NCBI RefSeq assembly: GCF_026262505.1
Contig: NC_067206.1
Span: 34,115,896-34,179,895, forward strand
DNA: 64,000 nt
From: Trichomonas vaginalis G3
Taxonomy: Eukaryota; Parabasalia; Trichomonadida; Trichomonadidae
Reading direction: 5' to 3'
This document shows positions 31,381 through 41,460 of the stretch, in pieces. The notes under the pieces were generated by a model. It worked only from the letters and a program-made list of their open reading frames with translations. It did not search any database and was not told the DNA's origin. Position numbers and translations under genes: made by a program. Positions within the stretch are counted from its first letter, which is position 1; every line of letters begins with the position of its first letter.

Positions 31381-32101
31381 GACTAGAGCTTCGTATCTTC
31401 TCGTTGTTATGACCGGATTCCTTTCTTGTAGCCCTAGATCAGGTCGACATTTGAGAAATCCGATCCTGAGGATTGTAAGATAGGTTCTGGTCTGTGCTAA
31501 GGCCAGAACCTGTTATTTTATGTCTTTCAGGGCCGAGTTTTGACGAGAACGTCCATCAAATAGACATTCGTCTCAAAACTCGGCCCTGAGGATTGTATTT
31601 CAGGTGTTGGCCTTTTCTGAGGCCAGAGCTTCGTATTTAATACTTTTCAGGGTCAAATTCCGCTGAAAAGTGTCTGTAATCTGGACGATCTCAGGGAACT
31701 TGGCTCTGAAGGATGTTAGCGAAGCCCTGGTCTCAGTGGGGGACAGATCTTGTAATTTGATGTCTTTCAGGGCCGAGCTCAAGCGAAACCGTCTATCATT
31801 AGGACGATCATCGCAAAACTCGGCCCTGAGGATTGATCTTGCATGATATGGCTTCAGGAAAGGACAGAGCTTCGTAGGGACGTTCTCTCGGGACTGGATT
31901 CCTCTCCGGCCGCCCCGAATCAGGGCGGTCTTTGAGGAAACCGGCCCCGAGGTTGGTTTTCGAAGCTCTGTCCTTTCCTGAGGCCAGAGCTTATGATTTT
32001 CATTTAGAACCAAGTTCCTCTTGGATCGATCCTAATGAGGACGACCGTCGAGGAATTTGGTTCTGAGGATATGAATTGTAAGCTCTGGCCTGAGATGAAG
32101 G
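31381..32101. repeat. GC-rich array of six 120-bp hairpin units
   Basis: Unit starts fall at 31381, 31501, 31621, 31741, 31862 and 31982, so the period is 120-121 bp. Each unit is an imperfect palindrome with an outer stem, a middle stem and an inner GACG-type stem. In the second unit the middle stem pairs GGGCCGAGTTTTG with CAAAACTCGGCCC. In the fifth the outer stem pairs GGACAGAGCTTCG with CGAAGCTCTGTCC. In the sixth the outer stem pairs AGGCCAGAGCTTA with TAAGCTCTGGCCT and the middle stem pairs AGAACCAAGTTCCTC with GAGGAATTTGGTTCT. Stem sequences differ between units while pairing is kept. GC content is far above the flanks. A minus-strand open frame crosses it but is a by-product of the palindromes. 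Confidence 0.85.
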
Positions 32102-32122
32102 AAATAGTTTTTAAGGGTATGG

Positions 32123-32165
32123 TTTGATGGGATGAGCCTATGATCAGTAAGCTCGTCCCATCAAA
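32123..32165. repeat. Isolated hairpin at the end of the array
   Basis: TTTGATGGGATGAGC (32123-32137) pairs with GCTCGTCCCATCAAA (32151-32165), 14 of 15 positions, with a 13-nt loop. It may be the inner part of a decayed seventh unit. Confidence 0.7.
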
Positions 32166-32516
32166 ATATTCATTGAAAAATTGAATTAAAAGTTATCGTA
32201 ATCATTGAAAAATATAAAAAAATAAACATGAATGATATTATATAATAAGAATGGAATAAAATAAAAACAAAATTAAATAAAATTTTCCAAAAAAAAGTTG
32301 AAAATTCTCAAACAAATTGAATACATTTTATCAGATAAAGATATTGTAGTCTATTGTAGAATGATTCTAATGCAATTCAATGTTTTGCTATTCAATCTCT
32401 ATGTAAACAGCTATGTTCGGAGGATCGTAATTTTGGAAAACAAAACGTTAAAATTTTCGGTGAATTTGAAAAGTGACAAAAAATTTGTTCCAATTCAAAA
32501 TCAAAGATCGAATTTG
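32166..32516. other. AT-rich spacer before the DHHC gene
   Basis: The DHHC frame is open upstream to 32298 but only from a TTG, with further in-frame Met codons at 32361 and 32370. This stretch is mostly A/T runs. No repeat was seen. Confidence 0.4.
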
Positions 32517-33356
32517 ATGAATAAGAGAAGTATACTGCCAATACTTTTCTTTATTTATCTAGTAGTTCTTGAAACATGCTTTGTATATTGGATTTTATAT
32601 CCAGAAATATACAATCAACAAAAATTTTTGTTTTATTTTATCTGTTTTTCATTCATTTACTCGATTACTTCATTCCTTTCCACTATGTTTATGAATCCCG
32701 GTATCATATCTCAAGCAGAAGCTGAAACATCAACAGATCAAGATGATGAAGAAAAATTGTATTGTCCAGTTTGCCAAATGTATAGACCACCACGCTCCCA
32801 TCATTGTAAAACATGTGGTGTTTGTGTTGCATTCAAAGATCATCATTGCAAATATCTAAATAATTGCATAGGTGCCAGAAATTACAGATCATTCATGATA
32901 TTCCTCTTTTCTTCATCTACGAACTTCTTCCTCCTTGCTTTCACTTCCGTTTACATGCTATTAAGCGTCAAAAATACAATTTTATCAATACTTACTTTAA
33001 TTGTCATTTCGACTTCTTCACTTTTATTTGTTTCGATAGTGAAGCAAATAATTCCACAAATTTCATTCTTATTTCATAATATGACTTGGGTTGAATCAAC
33101 TAAGCTAAAAATGCAATACTCTCAACTCATAAATAAGAATGTACCATCCAAATACGATACAGGTTCATTATACGAAAATTTGAAACAAAGACTTGGATCA
33201 AATCCTTTGTTATGGGTATTTCCGATTCCTAATACTACTAAGATAAGTTCTTTCCCTATTAACCCGAATTACATCCCATGGAATGAATTTGACCTTGGAA
33301 CAGAAGCATCTAATTCAAATTCAAACAGACGTGCTAGAAACAGATTTTTATATTAG
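32517..33356 (+). CDS. DHHC palmitoyltransferase
   Basis: A 279-aa integral membrane protein from the Met at 32517, chosen because it directly precedes the first membrane helix (LPILFFIYLVVLETCFVYWIL). Four membrane segments are visible: two before and two after the cysteine-rich domain. The domain reads CPVC-x9-HHC-x2-C-x2-C-x4-DHHC-KYLNNCIG; DHHC is intact, followed by the family's NxCIGxxNYRxF. A usual PW after DHHC is KY here. Such enzymes auto-acylate on the DHHC Cys and S-palmitoylate proteins at Golgi, endosome or plasma membrane. Alternative in-frame starts at 32361 and 32370 would add a non-hydrophobic N-terminus. Confidence 0.88.
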   Translation: MNKRSILPILFFIYLVVLETCFVYWILYPEIYNQQKFLFYFICFSFIYSITSFLSTMFMNPGIISQAEAETSTDQDDEEKLYCPVCQMYRPPRSHHCKTCGVCVAFKDHHCKYLNNCIGARNYRSFMIFLFSSSTNFFLLAFTSVYMLLSVKNTILSILTLIVISTSSLLFVSIVKQIIPQISFLFHNMTWVESTKLKMQYSQLINKNVPSKYDTGSLYENLKQRLGSNPLLWVFPIPNTTKISSFPINPNYIPWNEFDLGTEASNSNSNRRARNRFLY

Positions 33357-35547
33357 AGAAATAGAATTTCTAACTAGTGTATAGTTGATATTCTTTGTTA
33401 ATTCTTGTTCTGAATCACCATGAAAAAAAATTTTTTATTATTTGAATTTAATTATATATTTCTTATATTATAATCATCAGCTCTTTTGAGAAACGTTATT
33501 GTTTATCTTTAGTAGCTGAATCTTGTTGTTTATTATTAAAAATTTTCCTATCATATTCAAATTAAATCATCTTTTGCCTTTTTACTTAACACCATGTGAT
33601 TTACATACATGTTAAACGCAGAGAAAAAAATTCTGAAAGATTCCATAATCAGAAGAAATAATAGAGATATAGCCAATGTCATTTTCGGAATAGCACAAAA
33701 AGGTAACTCCATAGAGAATATGGTGCAGATCATAGTTAATAATATTTTTCTAATTGAGAAGAAAATTTTCTTCTCTTTGGTCATCGTTTAAGCAACCATA
33801 TGATTTCAAATGCAATGGAAGTACTAGATATATGAACGATTTAGCTAATATGAAAACAATGAAATCAAGAGTAGAAACTATCCTTATTTTCGTCGAATTT
33901 CATTTATCACATGTTAAGGAAGTCAATTTGGAAAATTGTTTTCACTTTAGGAGAATATAATTTTCCATTTGGAAAATTTAAAAAGTGAGACGCGCAGGAT
34001 TCGAACTTTTTTAAAAAGTTGATTTAAATGAATTTTAGTGTGGAATATAAGGATAATATCATATTTAAAATAAGAATATACTAGTTTAGGTGGTATTAAT
34101 TTTTTCGATAAATTTGAGAGTATGTACGTTTAGGGCATGAAAAGTGTCAATTCGCTCAGCGAAAGCTGAGCTAGCTTCGTTCTCGAAAGAATAAGGAAGG
34201 AGTGAAGGAGAATGATACAGAAGTTGACACATTCATATCATTTCAACAAATTTTGATCAAATTGAAATTCAATAAAATTCAATTCAATTCATATCCTTCA
34301 GTCAGTACATTGATATCCTTCTGCATCACAATGATAACTCGGGCATCAATAGTTCTACAACTAACTCAGAAAAAACAAGATTATTACTTCCTGCTTACAG
34401 CTTTTAAAAAGTTTCGATGATAAAAATCACTCTACTCTCGTTTATCGACATATGGTGATAGTAGGTAAACATATTCTTATCGATATTAATAAAAATATTT
34501 GTACGAAAATCTTATCCAATTAGAGAGTTATTCATAAAGTATATGATAATTATAATTACTTTATCTTTGTTTTATCTTTGAATAAACAATTTAATTTAAA
34601 TTGCATAATATTTTTTGGTTGAAAGACAGGAAACTTAGTTGAGTTTGTATTATTTTTATCGTTTAATTCATCGTATCAGTGAGTGATCCAGATATTTAAG
34701 ATATTTAGAAAAAAAATTATTAATTTGATTAACAAATTTTAATCAAAATAGCAAAAATCTATTTGATAGCTGTAAACAAACAATAATTTTTATTTCAAGC
34801 AAAATCACTTATTTTCATCTAAACGTATAAAATTGTCAATTTTATGAAAATAAATTGAAAATCTCATGAAATGTAAAGGAGAGTAATATTTTTCAATTTT
34901 CTTTTTTTCTTTGTCTCAAATATTTTCTGTTGGGAATTTTCTTGTTATCAAAAAATAATTTTAATATTTGTTTATTTCATTACATACAATAAAATTTTAA
35001 AAACTCTATTTCTTCTCAAGAAAATTTTTTCCTTCATATGAAGAAACATTTTGTTCTCCATTTGATACTGAGTCTAAATCTCGATTTTTGAATTTTCTTC
35101 TTTCCAAATTTCTTTTTTCCAAATTAGAAGTTTCATTCAAATTTTCAATAGTTTATATATTTTCTCAAACCGTCTCAGATTTTCTCACTTTTTAGGGATT
35201 TTCTCTCAAAATATACAAAAATAGTAATATCAATACATGTGTCTAATATACTTTAAAACCATCGTGACAAAATTCAAAAACGAAGAGTTCTTCTCTCCAA
35301 ATTTTTTTCAAAATCAAAAAAATGAGATAAAAAAATATGTTTGGAAAATTTATTTTTAGCATTTTCGGAATTTTCTCACTTTTCTTCCAAATTGACATCT
35401 TTACACATGTTGTTTACATTATGTTATTATATTAGATTATCCAAAATTCTCAAGAATGAAAAATAAAAAATTTAATAAGCTAGATTTATTCAAAAACTTT
35501 ACATAGATAAAGACGTACATCATTTAATCTAAAATAAAATTTACATT
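33357..35547. other. Intergenic, 2.2 kb, AT-rich
   Basis: It holds a tRNA 3'-end fragment (see 33989-34009), a small perfect hairpin (GCTCAG-CGAAAG-CTGAGC near 34153-34170) and many A/T runs. Short open frames (33557-33791, 33754-33960, 34202-34420) have no coding character. No gene was recognised. Confidence 0.4.
33989..34009 (-). pseudogene. tRNA 3'-end fragment
   Basis: On the minus strand GTTCGAATCCTGCGCGTCTCA has the T-loop TTCGAAT, the T-stem 3' strand and a 7-nt acceptor strand plus discriminator. The matching 5' T-stem and the rest of the cloverleaf are missing; poly-A/T sequence lies there instead. It is a truncated remnant, not a functional gene. Confidence 0.5.
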
Positions 35548-36774
35548 TTACTCATCTTCAGTGATTGTCATCATCGGGATACCGCCCTGAGGCTTTGCCT
35601 TGGCTCCTCTCTGCATAAGCAAGTTAGCCGCTGACCTTTGCCTGCTGGATGCAGTGAGCTGACCTCCGCCTCCGCCTCCTTGCGGAACGAGACGCCTTCT
35701 CGAACCGTTTATAGAGTTTTCTGTGGAGAGTTTGCCCATTCTAACGTTCTGTAATGAAGAGCTACGTATGCAAAGCTTAGGAAGAGCCGAACCATCATCA
35801 CCTGGATTTTCAACGTCTTCGAATGGAGATATGATACCATTATCAGAACGCTGAGAACTCTGTGCTGATGCTTCTGAAATTTCTTCAAGAGTAAGACCGT
35901 TAAGCGGTGGTAAATTCAAAATTTCCTTCCTTGGTTTAACTGGCTTTTTATGTGGACACCTTGCGGCAACCTTAAGCCACGGGTGTTTTAGAATTTCATC
36001 AACTGTTATACGATCGCGAGGATTAACTTGCATCATTTTCGTAATTAATTCTTTGCATTGTGGAGATACGAAAGGTGGGACTGTATAAGCGCCTTTAAGA
36101 ATCTGTCTAAGCATGATTGATGTATTTGTAATATTCCAGGGATGTTCTCCTGTAACCATAGCATATAAAATAACGCCTAATGACCAAACATCTGATAATC
36201 TACCGTCGTACTGGACTCTGCACAAGCATTCTGGCGAACAATAACATGGAGATCCGCAAAAAGTTTTCATCATCTTCTGGTCTGAGATGTAGCCGCAAAG
36301 ACCAAAATCTGATACCTTAATTAACGGGAATTGATCTATTAAAACATTTTCAGGTTTGAGGTCACGATGAGCAACACCAATTGAATGGCAGTATTGGAGC
36401 GCAGAAGCAATCTGTTGAAAAATTAATGCCGATGTCGGTTCATCTAACTTATCGTGATTAACAATATAGTCAAACAATTATCCACCAGGGCAGTAGTCAA
36501 TAATCATATAAAAGTTTACGTCATCCCAGAAAAAGTCATATAATGCAACAAGGTTTTCATGTCGAAGGAAAGCCATTGCATTAATTTCTCTCTGGAAACG
36601 ATCTGTGTCACCTTTGTCCGCTAGATTTGTTTTTGGAAAAATTTTACAAGCGTACTGTTGACCGTTTGTTTTGTTTATTACCTTGCAAACAGTACTGAAA
36701 GCACCATGACCGAGCTCTTCTTGCATTTCATATGTTTTAATTGTCTTTGGATAAGTAACAGTAGATCCATTCAT
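35548..36774 (-). pseudogene. CAMK/AMPK-like Ser/Thr protein kinase with in-frame stop
   Basis: A single frame runs from the ATG at 36772-36774 to the stop at 35548-35550, broken only by a TAA at 36478-36480. Upstream part (98 aa): Gly loop LGHGAFSTV, YACKIFPK (catalytic Lys), then IIDYCPGG. Downstream part: LFDYIV, HRDLKPEN, DFGLCG, CGSPCYCSPEC, DVWSLGVILYAMVTGEHPW and HPWLKVAARCP. This is a complete kinase domain of about 265 residues plus a Ser/Gly-rich tail ending MTITEDE. The stop replaces the Glu of the family's GGELFDYI, which one G-to-T change would produce. All catalytic residues are otherwise intact. It is a recent nonsense allele, a sequencing error, or a readthrough site. Confidence 0.85.
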
Positions 36775-38183
36775 CGTAACTTTGAAAACAAAAAAGTGTC
36801 AAGGTGAATTAAAGAACGTTATTTTATGATTTTAAATTGGTGTGATAACATTTAGAACTGAAATTGTTCCTATACTAATTTTTAAAATAACGTAATTTTT
36901 CAAAGCTTTCAATAAAAATTTTCTTAACAATTTTTAGGTCAAACTTTAATATTCACAAGTTGATATAATATTCGAAATGTATAAATAATCAAGTTCGATG
37001 TTTCCTCTCAAAACTTGAGTCAATGTAATAATTCAATTTTTGTTTCTTCTTTCGATTACCAAAAAATAAAGATTCATTATTTCAATTCAAATGGAAGATA
37101 TGCTCTGAATTGTTTGTATGAGACCATTTAAAATTTCTTTACGCTTTTTAAATTATATTTTCTTCTCTTCAATTGGTCGGCAGAAACAATATATACAACT
37201 AATAGTAATTATTTTTTAATCGAGTAATCGCTTGATGGGAATCAATTGGCGATTATAGATAAGGATTTCGTTTTGCTAAAATTGTCACTTTTATAGCATA
37301 TTTGTTTTTGGATGTTTTGCGAAACCAAAAAAAAAAAAAAAACTATGATATACAATGTGTGTGTAAAGAAAATACTTTATTTACTAGTTAAAAAATCATT
37401 TGGTATTGATCAAGTTATTTTTTCTGGATAAGATATTATATGGATAATTGGATAGAAAATACAATTATATAATCTTGTACCTGGTTTAATTAAGCTAATT
37501 GTCATCAGAAAACTTGTAATTTTTATGAATTTCAGATTTTCTTTTCATTACTGCTTTTTTTAATAGGTCAAGTTCTTATTTACGTTATAAAGTATGATAT
37601 TTACAAATATCAAGTTATCGTGTTTTTTGAGAAATTATGAGAAACAAACAAAAATGAAAAAGATAGGAATAGCAATGAATAGTGATGTGGGTATAGAAAA
37701 TGTAAGAGATATGAATGCAAAGCAATCAGTATTTAGGACATTGACCATAGATTTCGAAAAAAAAATGCTGCATATTGAGCGAAAACTATGATTATATTAT
37801 AAGGCTGTCATTTAAAGCATAATGAAACTATTCCCTTTTCATTTTAATCGAATAAGATAGTAAAGATTTTTGAATTAGCTAGAAACTGATGAGATGTTTT
37901 CACAAATCAGATTTTTAATCTCTATAATGCATAATTCACTCAATATCTCAATTTTGATATTGCGAGATATTTTTGCTATCGGTTTTCGCAATTTTGACAC
38001 AATAGCAAGAGGGTTCTATAAGCATTATTATCAACGTAGAATCTGAATATCATATCAGAAAATGTCGCAAATCTGACATTTACCCGACCAAATAGCAAAA
38101 ATAATTGAATACTTTTCGCAAAAACTTTAAAAATCGATAAAAATATGAAATATAGATATTAAAGAGACTTTTTATATAATATT
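36775..38183. other. Intergenic host DNA up to the Maverick, 1.4 kb
   Basis: AT-rich with an A run at about 37329-37342. Short open frames (37594-37791) show no coding character. The last bases, AATATT at 38178-38183, are a candidate target-site duplication of the Maverick. Confidence 0.4.
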
Positions 38184-38242
38184 AAAAAAAAAAAAAAAAA
38201 AAGGGGAGTGGGGCCTCCAGGCACTTCGTGCCCTCTAGCCCC
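38184..38242 (+). repeat. Left terminal inverted repeat
   Basis: An A run followed by the segment at 38203-38242. The segment contains the hairpin GGCAC-TTC-GTGCC and ends CCCTCTAGCCCC. Its inverse partner is 62905-62931 joined to 62209-62235 across the nested insertion. Confidence 0.85.
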
Positions 38243-38292
38243 TGAAGATGTTTAGTATACAATGAAGTATAAAATGAGGTTTTTTTTTGGGT

Positions 38293-38331
38293 GAAGGGGG
38301 CTTCCCAGGCACTTCGTGCCTTCTAGCCCTA
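38293..38331 (+). repeat. Second, internal copy of the terminal-repeat core
   Basis: GGGGGCTTCCCAGG, then the same CACTTCGTG hairpin and TTCTAGCCCT, about 90 bp inside the left end. It is a tandem copy of the 38203-38242 core with several substitutions. Confidence 0.75.
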
Positions 38332-38385
38332 AAAATTTTTGAAAGTCGTTGTCGTTGACTTTTCGGTAAAAAAAATAGTATAACT

Positions 38386-38454
38386 ATGTCCGGACAAGTA
38401 AGGGTCTATCGTCGCTACAGAAAAGTTACGGGCGTTCCAAGAAATATACTTTGA
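38386..38454 (+). CDS. Tiny basic ORF, truncated by methyltransferase fragment
   Basis: The 22-residue peptide starts MSGQVRVYRRYRKV and is very basic. It stops exactly where sequence homologous to the adenine methyltransferase gene begins (38450). It is probably the 5' stub of a gene cut by that rearrangement. Function unknown. Confidence 0.35.
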   Translation: MSGQVRVYRRYRKVTGVPRNIL

Positions 38455-38626
38455 GAGACTCTTTAGAAACTTTAGACGTTTTACATAACCATCCATGCTT
38501 TTACTTTACATCCGATAAAAGTGGTTTGGAAACCGTTATGAGATGGTTAGAGGACATACATGACTATGATTTTAGATATGACAAGATAGAATATGAGAGA
38601 GGTCCTATAAACCGGAGAAAGTGTCA
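38450..38626 (+). pseudogene. C-terminal fragment of D12 adenine methyltransferase
   Basis: About 177 bp nearly identical (two differences seen) to the complement of 61380-61556, the 3' part of the complete methyltransferase gene at the other end of the element. It encodes the stretch from RDSLETLDVLHNHPCFYF to the GPIN-RKCH region, then diverges. There is no start codon of its own and no catalytic DPPF motif, so it is a non-functional internal inverted duplication. Confidence 0.85.
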
Positions 38627-38667
38627 TATAAACATCTGTCAAAAACCGCTTTTTAACTTCACTTAAA

Positions 38668-41460
38668 ATGCCACGTAAGCTACGTAAGAATATACGTAAG
38701 AGGAAGAGAGCATTGAAACATCCAATAGTAAAACTGACACCACAACAACAGTTGCAACAACAAATGATGAATGACCCCACTATGTTGCAACAAATGTCAA
38801 GCAACCCTATGCTTTTAAACCGAGTTCTTGGTGCACAGAGTGGAGGTTTAAGAGCGGCACTTTTAGCGAAAATGGCAGGCTATGGTGGAGCTGCAGACGG
38901 AACAGCCTATAACCCTCAAAGTCAAATGAATTTGAGTTCACTCAAAAATCAAATAACAGATGTCAAAAAGTCAAACATAGACATACAGAAGCAAATAAGT
39001 GAAAACGAAAAGAAACTAGAATATGACAGACACACAAAGAAACTAAATGAGTTAAACGTAGAGAAAAAGAAGAAAGAAGAACAACTGAAAGAACTAAGTA
39101 CAGAGCAATATGCGAAAAAAGTGTCAGAAAAAGCAGCAGAAGTAGCAAAAATGGAACAAGATGTTTTAAATTTGAAAAACCATACTACTCAATATAAAGT
39201 ACTGAAAGATGAAGAGATAAAACAAAAAGCCCTGAAGACATATATGGATAGCGATGAGTATAAAAAAGAAGTTGAAGCAAATGTAAAGGCAGAAAAACTT
39301 TTACAGTTGCAAAATCAAACCGTACAGTATGAAAACTTAGCACAAGAAAGTAAAAATAACGACGCAGCCATGCAAAAGGCAATGAAAAGCGCAGAATATA
39401 TAAAAGCTAACAATGACTGGTTAGATGCCCAAGCCAACGCTAAAGCAGCCCAGCTTATAGGGTCAATAAGGACAAAAATACAAGCGGATGAAGACAGTTC
39501 AAATGAAGCTTTAACGAATGCTGACTTTAAGAACGCCTTCGAAGCTCTTCATAGTAAGGTGAAACTAGTGAACGACTTCTCATCTGGAAAGAAACTGAAG
39601 TCTGAAGGTTTCGACAAAGAGTTAAAAGAAGTAGCACAAAATATGACGAAAATAACAGATGCAGCAACGAGACAGGCAGTTCAAAGTGCCTATGACGCCG
39701 TTAGAGCAACTGTTGTGAAAAGTCAAGAAAAAGAGTTACAACAGACCAAAACAGACCTAGTAAATGCTTTCTTAAAAACGAAAAGTCAGGTAGGACATTA
39801 CGCTGCAGATGGAACATATGTGCCAGCTGGTGGAACATATGTGCCAGCTGGTGGAACTTATATACCAGCTGTTGGAATTTATATACCACCAAACCCTCCA
39901 AGAGAAGCACCTGCACCAGGACTACCTAAAACATTTACATCGTCACATGGACACAGACACAGGCATGCACCAAAACCAACACAACAACCAACAGTTCAAA
40001 ATCCAGCACAACAACAACAACAACCAACACAACAACCAACAGTTCAAAACCCTGCACCTGCACCACCTCCACAACCAGCACAGCAACCAACAGTTCAAAA
40101 CCCTGCACAACAACAACAACCACAAACAGAGCAAGGACATAAAAGAAGTAGAGAACAAGGAAACCAAGAATTCTTAAAAATGCTTAAGGAAGAGTATGGT
40201 TACCCAGATAGTATTGACTTTAGTGACAGATATAAAGAAGCTATTGGAAAGTTCAAGGAAGGAAATACTGACCCGAACCTATTTAGCTTTATGGTTCAGC
40301 ACCAAATGGGATATAATTTCAAACCTGGAAAATACAAGCTCGCTAAGGGATATGATTTAATAGCATATCATCCAAATGACATGAATGAATTTACTCCGAG
40401 ATATTTGGTGTCAGAGCTAAATGATAATTCAACTCTCTTCATGAAACGCGTAAAAAATAGAGACGGAACGAAAGAAGAAAGGTTTATGAGTCCGGATGAC
40501 TTAGATAGGGAAATTGTTGAAAACGGTCTCGGAATATATGAAAAGCCAGCAGATGAGGTACAAGAAACTCCACAGGAAGAAATAGTTCAGATACAACCAG
40601 ACATGGATGAAATAGTTCAGCAACAACAGCTAGAAGAGCCTGAAGGAAACGAACAAGTCCCTCCTTTGGAAACTAACTTCACAGAACTAGATGAAGATTT
40701 GGAACAGCCGAAAAATCTTGACCCTCAACAAGAGTATGCGGAGAATATGGAATTTTTCCAAGAGTATAAGAAAAATTCGGCTGACATAGTAGAAGAATAT
40801 CGAAAAATGTTTGCCGACATACAAAAGACTCCAACACCAGATGAAAATATTCAGCATAGAATGGAAGTACTGAAAGAAAATGTAAGCAAATACAACAACC
40901 CTTTTTACTTACGAGCATATAACGTTCAATCTTCGGCTGAACTCGGTGAAAATAAAAGGTTAAATTTCAACAAAACATATAGAAATGAAACATTGTTTAA
41001 AGTTCATTCAGAACCTAACCAAGATGGAAACAAACCTACTTTTGTTTCTGCAGACTATGGAACTACAATGAGATGGGGTCATAAAGCTAATCCGGATAGG
41101 TGGTTCATAAACTTACAACCACAATTCCAAGAAGTTGTAGACGCAATGGAAGTGAATGGTGAACCAGATATAGCTGGTATTTTCAGCGCGGCTTTAATGC
41201 CATTGAAAGATATGAAACATGCAGATATTTTGGACCAGTATGAAATGAACATGGCTGATGGAAATATAACACCTGACGTTCTAGAACATTTATCTCAAAG
41301 AACTACACAGAACCATAGAGATGGTATATTTGGTGAAGAGTTTAGAAAGAAAGTTAGGGAGAGAGAAGGAAGAGAACCTATTGTACATGACCTTGCAAAC
41401 GAAAGTTTGCAAAATGTCATAAAAACTTACTTTGCAGACAATGAACCGAGAAATGGATGA
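38668..41460 (+). CDS. Maverick large Gln/Pro-rich coiled-coil protein
   Basis: A 930-aa protein. The N-terminus is very basic (MPRKLRKNIRKRKR), then Met/Gln-rich. Residues of about 95-370 are long charged coiled coil. At about 385-410 there are short tandem repeats (GTYVPAGG), and at about 430-490 a Q/P-rich linker with three copies of QQPTVQNPA. The last 440 residues look globular and acidic. The frame is fully open, unlike the capsid-region genes just downstream, and its end overlaps the next ORF by about 20 bp. It is probably a structural or scaffold protein of the particle from size and position only; I do not recognise a family. Confidence 0.7.
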   Translation: MPRKLRKNIRKRKRALKHPIVKLTPQQQLQQQMMNDPTMLQQMSSNPMLLNRVLGAQSGGLRAALLAKMAGYGGAADGTAYNPQSQMNLSSLKNQITDVKKSNIDIQKQISENEKKLEYDRHTKKLNELNVEKKKKEEQLKELSTEQYAKKVSEKAAEVAKMEQDVLNLKNHTTQYKVLKDEEIKQKALKTYMDSDEYKKEVEANVKAEKLLQLQNQTVQYENLAQESKNNDAAMQKAMKSAEYIKANNDWLDAQANAKAAQLIGSIRTKIQADEDSSNEALTNADFKNAFEALHSKVKLVNDFSSGKKLKSEGFDKELKEVAQNMTKITDAATRQAVQSAYDAVRATVVKSQEKELQQTKTDLVNAFLKTKSQVGHYAADGTYVPAGGTYVPAGGTYIPAVGIYIPPNPPREAPAPGLPKTFTSSHGHRHRHAPKPTQQPTVQNPAQQQQQPTQQPTVQNPAPAPPPQPAQQPTVQNPAQQQQPQTEQGHKRSREQGNQEFLKMLKEEYGYPDSIDFSDRYKEAIGKFKEGNTDPNLFSFMVQHQMGYNFKPGKYKLAKGYDLIAYHPNDMNEFTPRYLVSELNDNSTLFMKRVKNRDGTKEERFMSPDDLDREIVENGLGIYEKPADEVQETPQEEIVQIQPDMDEIVQQQQLEEPEGNEQVPPLETNFTELDEDLEQPKNLDPQQEYAENMEFFQEYKKNSADIVEEYRKMFADIQKTPTPDENIQHRMEVLKENVSKYNNPFYLRAYNVQSSAELGENKRLNFNKTYRNETLFKVHSEPNQDGNKPTFVSADYGTTMRWGHKANPDRWFINLQPQFQEVVDAMEVNGEPDIAGIFSAALMPLKDMKHADILDQYEMNMADGNITPDVLEHLSQRTTQNHRDGIFGEEFRKKVREREGREPIVHDLANESLQNVIKTYFADNEPRNG

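Noticed and set aside
31600-32013. 137-aa minus-strand open frame
   Set aside because: It lies wholly in the 120-bp hairpin array; its residues follow the repeat and not a protein pattern.
33557-34420. Several short overlapping frames between the DHHC and kinase genes
   Set aside because: Composition matches A/T-rich noncoding DNA and there is no motif or close Inr.
37329-37342. A run as a possible retrotransposed poly(A) tail
   Set aside because: No coding remnant or flanking duplication is visible next to it.
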